DNA of 5,141 bases from Desulfobacteraceae bacterium (GCA_030592105.1 JAUVKE010000202.1:1-5141), one strand, 5' to 3'; counted from the stretch's first letter, positions 1 through 4,587 are shown. The notes: generated from the sequence alone by a model not told the origin. Program-made: numbers and translations.

Positions 1-881
1 CCGATTCCGCCAAATGCAGTATCTGCACCAAGACCGCCAAGGAAGATATTACCGTCAGTGTTTACGCCGTCACCTGAAAATCCGGTGCCGTCAAAGGCAA
101 TGTCACCAAGGAAATTATTCTGGGAATCAGCCTGATTCAGAGGATTGCGCGCATAGGCATCAACAATTTCAAAATCGACACCATCGTCCTGAGCAGTGGG
201 ATCATTATTTTCAACACCATCATTGGCAATGACGCCGTCATTATTAAGATCAATACCTGTTACCTGATCGTCATTTGCTGTCAGATCAATACGGACAGCC
301 TGGTTTCCGGTAAGGTGCATTACATCGGCGCCGGCAGCAGATTCAACGGCAATATTAATGCCTTCCACATAACTGCCATCAGCTTCTGCATCAATGGCAG
401 CCATGGCATTTACAACACTTGTGTTTGTATGGTCAACATCATCAATAAAGCCTGCAAAATCAATTGATGAATCAAAACCTGAAATTGTATCAGCAGTATA
501 ATCTGAAACTGCCACCTTGTTGTTAAACTGATCCTGAGCAGCACCGGCATTTTCTGGTGACTGGGCTGCATCAATCAAAGCCGCAATAACCTCACCCTTT
601 GATGTGCCGCCGGCAAGTTCACCAACCCAGTAATCAACACCATCAGGATCATCTGTATAGGTCTTGCCAAGGGTGTTCAGGTAAATGTGCTCAATAAATG
701 CCTGGTCATCATCCAGAGTAGCGCCAAAATAATCCTGCGCAGCCTGGGTTGCAAGCATAACATTTGCGGTGGTTACCATGTCAGCCTGGTCTATCTGCCA
801 ATAGGCATTACCATCACCTTCTGACGCACGACCAAAAATAGACACATAAAGCTGGGAAACTTCCGTTTGTGTTAAAGCCAT
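1..881 (-). CDS. DUF4214 domain protein with onset of RTX-like repeats (3' end outside window)
   Basis: Reading leftwards from ATG at 881-879, the frame stays open to the window edge (293 codons), so the C-terminus is missing. Residues 1-52 and about 57-130 form two related DUF4214-type segments: the first has QLYVSIFGRASEGDGNAYW, the second FIEHIYLNTLGKTYTD followed by DGVDYWVGEL and FNNKVAVSDY. Residues about 130-275 are rich in Asp, Asn, Ala and Gly and poor in Lys, with no Cys seen, as in secreted acidic proteins. Residues 282-292 (GGLGADTAFGG) match the RTX nonapeptide GGxGxDxxx, which binds calcium in type I secreted proteins. There is no N-terminal signal peptide, which fits type I export by a C-terminal signal, but that end is not visible. 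The start is set by a perfect AGGAGG 8 nt upstream, and a sigma-54 promoter lies about 75 nt upstream. The surface or secreted role is inferred; the molecular function of DUF4214 is unknown. Confidence 0.87.
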   Translation of the reverse strand, partial: MALTQTEVSQLYVSIFGRASEGDGNAYWQIDQADMVTTANVMLATQAAQDYFGATLDDDQAFIEHIYLNTLGKTYTDDPDGVDYWVGELAGGTSKGEVIAALIDAAQSPENAGAAQDQFNNKVAVSDYTADTISGFDSSIDFAGFIDDVDHTNTSVVNAMAAIDAEADGSYVEGINIAVESAAGADVMHLTGNQAVRIDLTANDDQVTGIDLNNDGVIANDGVENNDPTAQDDGVDFEIVDAYARNPLNQADSQNNFLGDIAFDGTGFSGDGVNTDGNIFLGGLGADTAFGGI

Positions 882-889
882 TAAAATCT

Positions 890-895
890 CCTCCT
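890..895 (-). promoter_or_regulatory. Shine-Dalgarno site of the DUF4214 gene
   Basis: On the minus strand the sequence AGGAGGAGATTTTAATG places a full AGGAGG core 8 nt before the ATG. It fixes the start codon and implies strong translation initiation. Confidence 0.85.
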
Positions 896-954
896 AAAAA
901 TGGTTAAAAAAAATATAATTTTGTACATATATCAAAAAAGCTAAAACATGCATA

Positions 955-971
955 TGCAATGGTTGTGCCAA
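955..971 (-). promoter_or_regulatory. Sigma-54 (RpoN) promoter of the DUF4214 gene
   Basis: The minus strand reads TTGGCACAACCATTGCA, matching the consensus TGGCAC-N5-TTGCA at every core position, with exactly 10 bp between the -24 GG and the -12 GC. Transcription would start near 944, giving a leader of about 60 nt that contains the strong Shine-Dalgarno site. Sigma-54 promoters need an AAA+ activator bound upstream; none is encoded in the window. The -12 end overlaps the 10-bp palindrome TGCATATGCA (949-958). Confidence 0.82.
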
Positions 972-1089
972 AAAAGGATGGTTTATGATTAAAAGCGTTT
1001 ACGGTTTACTGTTGACGGTTAAAAAAAACATAAAAGCGATCAATAATAAATCGTTGACCGTTTTCTGTTGGTTTTATCTGTCCGTTTCC

Positions 1090-1104
1090 GGTTTGATTTA
1101 GCCA
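1090..1104 (+). repeat. 15-bp dispersed word, copy 1
   Basis: GGTTTGATTTAGCCA occurs here and again, identical and in the same orientation, at 3930-3944, 2.8 kb away. Both copies lie in noncoding sequence. An exact 15-bp match is unlikely by chance in a window this size, so it is probably a fragment of a dispersed genomic repeat. Confidence 0.45.
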
Positions 1105-1117
1105 GAAATAGGGTTCA

Positions 1118-1138
1118 GTTGTCAGTTATCAGTTATCA
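1118..1138 (+). repeat. Heptamer tandem array 1 (GTTRTCA x3)
   Basis: Three contiguous perfect units: GTTGTCA (1118-1124), GTTATCA (1125-1131) and GTTATCA (1132-1138). They are flanked by degenerate units (GGTTCA before, GTTGTTG after). The same two unit variants build the arrays at 2468-2511 and 2619-2639. Confidence 0.85.
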
Positions 1139-1163
1139 GTTGTTGTCCGTTGACCGTTGTTTG

Positions 1164-1184
1164 TGAACCTTGAACCCTTGAACC
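1164..1184 (+). repeat. Short direct repeat of TGAACCT type
   Basis: Three successive copies of TGAACC spaced 7-8 nt apart (TGAACCT, TGAACCCT, TGAACC). This is another example of 7-nt periodicity in the same intergenic region. Confidence 0.55.
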
Positions 1185-1257
1185 GTTATTAACCGTTTTC
1201 TTTTATTCTAATAGTTCGGCCATGATCCCGTTCAAGGACATCCCGGTAATCTCATGC

Positions 1258-2355
1258 TCAAATTTCCAGACTTACTTTAAACTCTTCTCCAATTTCTTCA
1301 AATTTCACTTTTTTCCCGTTGCCTGTCGCTTCTTGATAGACCATAGGAAGCCCTCGTCCAAGCTGGTCAATATAGCGCAAATTTTCCATGAATTTAACCA
1401 GAACCGGATTTGTCGCAAAAGAAACGCCAAAACGCAATTTTTCAATTGTAACAGTATTTGGCAACCTCCCCGGGCTGATAACTTCCAGCCGATCATCAAA
1501 TAGAAACACCCGAATTTTTGATCCGTATATGGAATAATTCCGATGCACCACGGCATTTGTAATGAGTTCTCGAAATATTTTGTCAGGATATATATATTTT
1601 GTGGCCACCCGCTTTGCGCCCACTATCCTTGAAGGAACCGCAAGGTGATTCTTCAATACAGCGACCCCTGTATCTATTTGATAATCCAGATTGCCATCAA
1701 TGTTCTGTTTGTCAATCAGATCTTCATCCAGAGTTTTTCCACGAATGCGCGCAAAGGAAATACCATTTTGAAAAAGATATCTGGAGGGATTTATGCCGAA
1801 GATCAACAATCCGGCAATCGTAGTTTCTCCGCTTATGGCCATAATGTCTGTATTTTGCAAAAGGACTCTTTTGGAGTTTTCATTTTCCGTGGAAAAGTCC
1901 AGATTATATTGTTTGAAATAATCATCCAGCTTGGCAAAATTCAGGTCATTTAAGCCTGTTCCAGGGACAGGTGTCAGATCATAATGAAAAGCTCCTGTTG
2001 CCTGAAACAACCGCAAAAGCTCTGTCTGGGTAGTTATGCGATTTGTTGATCCGACACGAATGTAATATTTGCCGTCTTTGGTCTGGTATGGCTTATCTTT
2101 TCCTTTGGGCACTAAAACAACAGCGATCTTTTTGTCTCCAATTGTAATGAGGGAAAAATCTGTACGAATAGAAGGAATAACATTATTCCTTGCAATGTTT
2201 GCAATCCACTCTTCATAATTCTTTCTATTTGATATCCCCTGAACGGTTCCATTGTCAGCAATCCCAATTAAAAGTGTTCCCCCTTTTGTATTGGCCAAAG
2301 CGACAATTTCTCTGGAGAGACTTTCCGGCCTTGCTTCTTTCGTCTTAAAATCCAC
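1258..2355 (-). CDS. Schlafen AlbA_2 / RecG-like ATPase-fold protein, 5' end frameshifted
   Basis: The 365-residue open frame from an internal GTG encodes a two-domain protein. Residues 1-115 are an AlbA_2 (Schlafen-type, formerly divergent AAA-4) domain, with DFKTKE at the start, ALANTKGGTLLIGIADNG at 19-36 and YYIRVGSTN at 97-105. Residues about 255-365 are the HATPase_c_4/RecG-C-like half, with FRELITNAVVHRNY at 261-274, DDRLEVISPGRLP at 287-299 and QLGRGLPMV at 331-339. Such proteins are usually annotated as putative DNA-binding transcriptional regulators or RecG-like proteins; some AlbA_2 proteins act in phage defence, but nothing here shows which. The GTG has no good Shine-Dalgarno site and cuts off the first residues of the family motif GE(N/S)xxxEFK, which are present upstream in sequence (GENAS at 2370-2356). 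The natural start is ATG 2413-2411, out of frame by one base. Either a real inactivating mutation or a sequencing error explains this. It probably follows the promoter at 2741-2770. Confidence 0.9.
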   Translation of the reverse strand: MDFKTKEARPESLSREIVALANTKGGTLLIGIADNGTVQGISNRKNYEEWIANIARNNVIPSIRTDFSLITIGDKKIAVVLVPKGKDKPYQTKDGKYYIRVGSTNRITTQTELLRLFQATGAFHYDLTPVPGTGLNDLNFAKLDDYFKQYNLDFSTENENSKRVLLQNTDIMAISGETTIAGLLIFGINPSRYLFQNGISFARIRGKTLDEDLIDKQNIDGNLDYQIDTGVAVLKNHLAVPSRIVGAKRVATKYIYPDKIFRELITNAVVHRNYSIYGSKIRVFLFDDRLEVISPGRLPNTVTIEKLRFGVSFATNPVLVKFMENLRYIDQLGRGLPMVYQEATGNGKKVKFEEIGEEFKVSLEI

Positions 2356-2413
2356 CGAAGCGTTCTCGCCTTGACTGAATTAGTTCCAGAATGTTTTTCT
2401 TGTCAGACGTCAT
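2356..2413 (-). pseudogene. Displaced 5' segment of the AlbA_2 gene (single-base frameshift)
   Basis: From ATG 2413-2411, 14 codons read MTSDKKNILELIQS, typical for the start of AlbA_2 proteins, before the frame continues wrongly and stops at TAA 22 codons after the ATG. Removing one A of the AA pair (plus-strand TT at 2371-2372) joins it as LIQS-GENASVDFKTK, restoring the expected GE...DFK motif and a 384-residue protein. A modest Shine-Dalgarno-like AAAGGG lies about 9 nt before the ATG. There is no slippery sequence suggesting programmed frameshifting. Confidence 0.8.
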
Positions 2414-2467
2414 TGCTCAGCCCTTTAGTACCTTATTACCTGGTTTTCTGTCACAAAAAACAAGAAA

Positions 2468-2511
2468 GTTGTCAGTTGTCAGTTATCAGTTGTCAGTTAT
2501 CAGTTGTCAGT
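2468..2511 (+). repeat. Heptamer tandem array 2 (GTTRTCA x6)
   Basis: Six contiguous perfect 7-nt units starting at 2468, 2475, 2482, 2489, 2496 and 2503, in the order G, G, A, G, A, G at the fourth position (GTTGTCA or GTTATCA), followed by a partial GT. It is the longest array in the window and faces array 3 in the opposite orientation. Confidence 0.92.
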
Positions 2512-2609
2512 AAAAGCATACCCATAATATCTTGAAAGTGTTTGTACAAATCTGCGCATAATCGTGAAGACCTCTTCCATACTTCCAAATCCTCAAATTT
2601 TAAAATAAC
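2493..2609 (-). pseudogene. Four-helix-bundle (S23/Avd-like) protein gene fragment
   Basis: On the minus strand, codons from 2600 downwards read KFEDLEVWKRSSRLCADLYK followed by HFQDIM. This matches the N-terminal helix of the small four-helix-bundle family (TIGR02436, 23S rRNA intervening-sequence proteins and relatives of Avd of diversity-generating retroelements), which are typically about 120 residues long. Here only about 27 family-like residues remain. The frame then runs into heptamer array 2 and stops at TGA 2495-2493, so about three quarters of the protein is missing. Upstream no ATG remains next to the conserved segment; an in-frame ATG-AAA-TTG is interrupted by TAG just before array 3. 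It is therefore a decayed remnant. The fit to the family motif is strong, but the segment is short. Confidence 0.72.
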
Positions 2610-2618
2610 CTCAAGTGC

Positions 2619-2639
2619 TGACAACTGATAACTGATAAC
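2619..2639 (-). repeat. Heptamer tandem array 3, inverted relative to array 2
   Basis: Plus-strand units TGACAAC, TGATAAC and TGATAAC (2619-2625, 2626-2632, 2633-2639), then TGAC, are the reverse complements of GTTGTCA and GTTATCA. Together with array 2 they form a large inverted repeat around a 107-bp spacer (2512-2618) that carries the four-helix-bundle fragment. Confidence 0.9.
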
Positions 2640-2674
2640 TGACTCCTACAATTTCATCTTTGGGTTGTTAGCCC

Positions 2675-2698
2675 TTTTAAATGATATTTTAAATGATA
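2675..2698 (+). repeat. 12-nt tandem duplication
   Basis: The 12-nt unit TTTTAAATGATA occurs twice without interruption (2675-2686 and 2687-2698), followed by a partial TTTAAATTT. It lies just downstream of the putative promoter at 2741-2770 and may be a replication-slippage product. Confidence 0.8.
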
Positions 2699-2740
2699 TT
2701 TAAATTTGTTTGTGTACTTTAAACCTGTCTGGTTTTTTTC

Positions 2741-2770
2741 AAAATACACTTTATCAAAATGGTATGTCAA
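2741..2770 (-). promoter_or_regulatory. Sigma-70-like promoter upstream of the four-helix-bundle remnant and AlbA_2 gene
   Basis: The minus strand has a perfect -35 TTGACA (2770-2765), an 18-bp spacer and a -10 TATTTT (2746-2741). It would read toward the four-helix-bundle fragment and the AlbA_2 gene, leaving a leader of more than 300 nt before the AlbA_2 ATG. The -35 is exact and the -10 matches four of six bases, so the call is moderate. Confidence 0.5.
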
Positions 2771-2788
2771 GTGTTAGCTGAGCGTATC

Positions 2789-2805
2789 TCATGGGACGCC
2801 CATGA
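2789..2805. repeat. Small perfect hairpin
   Basis: TCATGGG and CCCATGA pair perfectly around the loop ACG. On the plus strand it is followed by TTTT, but no plus-strand gene precedes it. On the minus strand, after the acyltransferase gene, no T-run follows, so it is not a convincing intrinsic terminator for that gene. Confidence 0.45.
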
Positions 2806-2882
2806 TTTTATGCGTTTCTTCTTTCATTTGAGCACTTGCCGTCTTATTCATCTTTATCATGCATTTATGCTATCTTAAACCC

Positions 2883-3893
2883 TCAACCGCCCTTCCTTAT
2901 TAAATCAATACGTTTTTCTATAATTATAACTCCTGAATATGCAATAAAAATTGAACCAAGGGTTATTGCAGGTATATATAACATAGTGTTTTTATTAATT
3001 AAATCGGTATAATCGAGGCACCATATTAATAAAAAATGGCTTAAAAACACGCCATAGGAAAGAGAGCCAAGGAGTGCATTCCATGGCAGTTTTATTTTTT
3101 TTTTACCAGGAAAATATATAAGTGGTATACCGGCAAAAATCCCTATGAATGTCTCTTTTGTATATGCCGGGCCGAAAAGGTTTTGGTGGAGAAAAAATAT
3201 GCCAAGGCATGCAATGAAAATCCACAAAAGCCAGGGATAAAGCCTGTTAAAGTTAAATCCTGATCTGTTTTTCGTGGTCTGGTTTATTTGAATTGAACTT
3301 CCTGCAGCAAAGATAAAAAAAATACCGAAAATCAATCTGTATCCAAAATAATCAGGGTTAATGATAGAAAAATTTGCCAGCATATAAACACCAAAAGAGG
3401 CTGCTGTTAAAAAGATTTTCAGACTTTTATTTATAAGGCATAAAGGTAAAAGGATATATGCCTGGAGCTCTGCTCCAAGAGACCATGCAGGAGGGATCAG
3501 ACACCAGTTGGGAGTTGTAAGGATGGTAGTATCAACCAGCATATAATAATTTAAAGGAATAATTAAAAAATTGCCTGCAAGTTTTAACAAAGAAAACTTT
3601 GAGTCAGCATAGCCTGTAATAAATAGAAAAAGTATGGTTAACAGGGCAACATAACTGTAAAGTGGTAAAATCCTCAGGACTCTGTCTTTATAAAATCTAT
3701 ACAGTTTACCCTTATTATCCCGGTCATTTGGGCTATTTGGGATAATATCCTCCCATAAATGCGATACTACATGGCCTGCCAGCATATAAAACATCACCAC
3801 TGCAATTACTCCGGGGTTGAGGCCAAAAAATTTTATATCAACATGTGAAATAAGAACTAAAAAAGCGAGAATAAATCTTAAGTAGCCGAACAT
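2883..3893 (-). CDS. Family 3 membrane acyltransferase (OafA/YrhL-like)
   Basis: This is a complete 336-residue integral membrane protein of the acyltransferase-3 family, which transfers O-acyl groups (often acetyl) to cell-surface polysaccharides, lipopolysaccharide or related glycans in the inner membrane. Family landmarks in order: the first membrane helix with RFILAFLVLISH (His17, the usual catalytic-region histidine), FYMLAGHVVS at 35-44 in the place of the usual FFxLSGF, FYKDRVLRILPLY at 67-79, PAWSLGAELQAYILLPL at 135-151 in the place of WSLxxExxFYLxxP, and GSLSYGVFLSHFLLIW at 276-291. Many hydrophobic segments lie between, consistent with about ten membrane helices. The length is at the short end of the family range. 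The start is supported by AGGAAG (3907-3902) 8 nt before the ATG. With the nearby glycosyltransferase it suggests decoration of a surface polysaccharide. The acceptor substrate cannot be told from sequence. Confidence 0.94.
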   Translation of the reverse strand: MFGYLRFILAFLVLISHVDIKFFGLNPGVIAVVMFYMLAGHVVSHLWEDIIPNSPNDRDNKGKLYRFYKDRVLRILPLYSYVALLTILFLFITGYADSKFSLLKLAGNFLIIPLNYYMLVDTTILTTPNWCLIPPAWSLGAELQAYILLPLCLINKSLKIFLTAASFGVYMLANFSIINPDYFGYRLIFGIFFIFAAGSSIQINQTTKNRSGFNFNRLYPWLLWIFIACLGIFFLHQNLFGPAYTKETFIGIFAGIPLIYFPGKKKIKLPWNALLGSLSYGVFLSHFLLIWCLDYTDLINKNTMLYIPAITLGSIFIAYSGVIIIEKRIDLIRKGG

Positions 3894-3929
3894 CCAGGTA
3901 TCTTCCTCTGGTTTTATTTATACAATTTT

Positions 3930-3944
3930 GGTTTGATTTAGCCA
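3930..3944 (+). repeat. 15-bp dispersed word, copy 2
   Basis: GGTTTGATTTAGCCA is identical to 1090-1104 and in the same orientation. This copy lies in the short leader between the antitoxin and the acyltransferase gene. Confidence 0.45.
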
Positions 3945-3977
3945 AGGGAATTAAAGGTTGTTTAATTTTTTTAATCG

Positions 3978-4025
3978 TCAGCCGCCAATTGCTCTTATAG
4001 TCCCTGATAAGGGCTTCGAGAACCA
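3978..4025 (-). pseudogene. Possible duplicate of the glycosyltransferase 3' tail
   Basis: One minus-strand frame reads W-FSKP-LSGTIRAIGG-stop, against W-NILGKR-LSGIIRAVKG-stop at the end of the glycosyltransferase gene (4588 upward). At nucleotide level, 3991-4010 and 4601-4620 match at 18 of 20 positions. It sits immediately downstream of the antitoxin, where a toxin gene would be expected. It may be a relic of a second glycosyltransferase gene or a recombination product. The segment is short, so the call is tentative. Confidence 0.35.
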
Positions 4026-4066
4026 TCTCCCTGTGAAAAACCTTTTTCATACAATACCTTTTTCAT
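3995..4066 (-). pseudogene. Possible stub of the toxin partner of the antitoxin
   Basis: An ATG at 4066-4064 overlaps the antitoxin stop as ATGA, the arrangement normal for translationally coupled toxin genes. It reads MKKVLY, like the start of many PIN-domain toxins (MKKxLxDTN), but then gives an unrelated tail and stops after 23 codons. No conserved PIN aspartates are present. An 11-bp direct repeat (ACCTTTTTCAT on the plus strand at 4040-4050 and 4056-4066) duplicates the start region and may mark the break point. Confidence 0.3.
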
Positions 4067-4323
4067 TTCCAGAGCTCCTGATCAATTTGACGCTGCCTGA
4101 TTATTGAATTATTTATTTTTTTGAACTCATCATCATTCCATCTGCCAAACAGGTCATCCAGATCATCATATTTGCGTAAAAATTTTTTTTCCTTTTTAAG
4201 TCCAAGACTTATTTTGATGAACTCAAGTATTAGATGATTAACACTTTTACCTTGCTTTTTCGCTGCTATTTTTAATTTTTCAGCAACTTCAGGTTCAACG
4301 CCTCTAATGGTGACAGCCTTCAT
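4063..4323 (-). CDS. Ribbon-helix-helix antitoxin, FitA/VapB-like, apparently orphan
   Basis: This is an 86-residue protein. Residues 1-44 are a ribbon-helix-helix DNA-binding domain of the Arc/FitA type: the beta strand KAVTIRGV, then a helix PEVAEKLKIAAKKQ, then GKSVNHLILEFIKISL. Residues 45-86 are a charged tail with DDLDDLFGRW at 53-62, the kind of segment that wraps the toxin in FitA/VapB antitoxins. Such proteins neutralise a PIN-domain RNase toxin and repress their own operon. Here no PIN gene follows; the overlapping downstream frame ends after 23 codons. The start is fixed by AGGGGAGG with 5-nt spacing. It may now be a solitary regulator or antitoxin, or a toxin may lie elsewhere. 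Confidence 0.87.
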   Translation of the reverse strand: MKAVTIRGVEPEVAEKLKIAAKKQGKSVNHLILEFIKISLGLKKEKKFLRKYDDLDDLFGRWNDDEFKKINNSIIRQRQIDQELWK

Positions 4324-4328
4324 AGAAA

Positions 4329-4336
4329 CCTCCCCT
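4329..4336 (-). promoter_or_regulatory. Shine-Dalgarno site of the antitoxin gene
   Basis: AGGGGAGG lies 5 nt before the ATG at 4323, a strong and well-spaced site that decides this start. Confidence 0.8.
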
Positions 4337-4369
4337 GGATAATTTTATTATTCGACCACATACTGATAT

Positions 4370-4397
4370 CAATTATGCCATCATCAGGCTTTGTCAA
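4370..4397 (-). promoter_or_regulatory. Weak candidate promoter of the antitoxin gene
   Basis: A perfect TTGACA (4397-4392) is followed, 16 bp on, by TAATTG (4375-4370), a poor -10. It is placed correctly to give a leader of about 40 nt before the antitoxin ATG. The perfect -35 is the only strong element. Confidence 0.3.
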
Positions 4398-4421
4398 ATA
4401 AATTTTGAAATCAGGATTGTT

Positions 4422-4444
4422 AAGGGCGGTTGACGGTTTACGGG
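4422..4444 (+). repeat. GGCGGTTGA-type degenerate repeat, plus-strand copy
   Basis: The sequence GGGCGGTTGACGGTTTACGG (4425-4444) is made of 7-nt steps (CGGTTGA, CGGTTTA, CGG). Related words occur in the opposite orientation at the 3' end of the acyltransferase gene (2875-2900), at the 3' end of the glycosyltransferase gene (4588-4608) and more loosely at 3971-3998, and in degenerate form at 985-1200. It is a second heptamer-like family, distinct from GTTRTCA. Confidence 0.5.
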
Positions 4445-4500
4445 TTACTTTTTTGATTTGCCTGCGGTTATTTGATCTCCTGATGGTTTTGGTCTGTTCG

Positions 4501-4559
4501 GTAGAGACAATGCATGCATTGTCTTTTTCGTGTAGAGACGATGCATGCATCGTCTCTAC
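4501..4559. repeat. Two tandem palindromic elements (REP/MITE-like)
   Basis: Two palindromes sharing the core ATGCATGCAT have centres 31 bp apart. The second (4532-4559) is a perfect 28-bp palindrome starting GTAGAGACG. The first (4505-4524) is a perfect 20-bp palindrome, and its left arm begins with the same GTAGAGAC at 4501, while its right arm has decayed into a T-run (4524-4528). The units differ at one symmetric pair: A4509/T4520 in the first, G4540/C4551 in the second, a compensatory change. GTAGAGAC-type palindromes remind one of dispersed repeats in cyanobacteria and Desulfobacterota. They lie just 3' of the glycosyltransferase gene. Confidence 0.88.
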
Positions 4560-4587
4560 GGGCAGGCACGAAACCTGTTAACCTTTT

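Larger units (their letters stand above)
882..1257. other. Intergenic region between the AlbA_2 gene and the DUF4214 gene
   Basis: No coding frame with family resemblance was found here. The side next to the DUF4214 gene holds its Shine-Dalgarno site and sigma-54 promoter. Between about 985 and 1200 the sequence is built largely of degenerate GGTTRAC/ACCGTT-type words plus a three-unit GTTRTCA array (1118-1138), a TGAACCT-type direct repeat (1164-1184) and one copy of a 15-bp dispersed word (1090-1104). No convincing intrinsic terminator for the AlbA_2 gene was found. Confidence 0.7.
2414..2882. other. Intergenic region between the acyltransferase and AlbA_2 genes
   Basis: This 469-bp stretch contains no intact gene. 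Going in the direction of transcription (right to left) it holds the end of the acyltransferase transcript, a perfect 7-bp hairpin (2789-2805), a sigma-70-like promoter (2741-2770), a 12-nt tandem duplication (2675-2698), a three-unit inverted heptamer array (2619-2639), a four-helix-bundle gene fragment and a six-unit heptamer array (2468-2511). A 20-codon frame within 2761-2882 (MNKTASAQMKEE...) has no recognisable match and no clear Shine-Dalgarno site. Confidence 0.75.

Noticed and set aside
14..232. Plus-strand 72-codon frame rich in Gln, His and Arg
   Set aside because: It is antisense to the DUF4214 gene; the composition is what the Asp/Gly/Asn-rich opposite strand produces.
1003..1060. 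Possible terminator of the AlbA_2 gene near the minus-strand T8 run (plus-strand A8 at 1021-1028)
   Set aside because: Only a 4-bp stem could be found before the T-run, and it is about 200 nt after the stop codon, too weak to call.
1222..1953. Plus-strand frames of 74-102 codons opposite the AlbA_2 gene
   Set aside because: They are antisense shadows of a well-supported coding region, with no ribosome-binding sites or domain features.
2468..2639. Heptamer arrays as a CRISPR array
   Set aside because: Units are 7 nt, contiguous and without spacers. There are no 25-40 nt repeats and no cas genes.
3838..4050. 70-codon minus-strand frame starting MKKVFHRE
   Set aside because: It overlaps the acyltransferase start and its Shine-Dalgarno site, has no ribosome-binding site of its own (its ATG is part of an 11-bp direct repeat), and no family resemblance. 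It is better explained as antitoxin/acyltransferase spacer.
4505..4528. Palindrome plus T-run as an intrinsic terminator on the plus strand
   Set aside because: Hairpin and T5 fit a terminator, but no plus-strand gene is present, and the T-run is explained by decay of the palindrome arm. On the minus strand there is no T-run after either palindrome.
4320..4550. 76-codon minus-strand frame whose stop overlaps the antitoxin ATG
   Set aside because: Its first third is a translation of the palindromic elements and the middle lies in GGCGGTT repeat sequence. The overlap with the antitoxin start looked like coupling, but the antitoxin has its own strong Shine-Dalgarno site and the frame has no recognisable domain.
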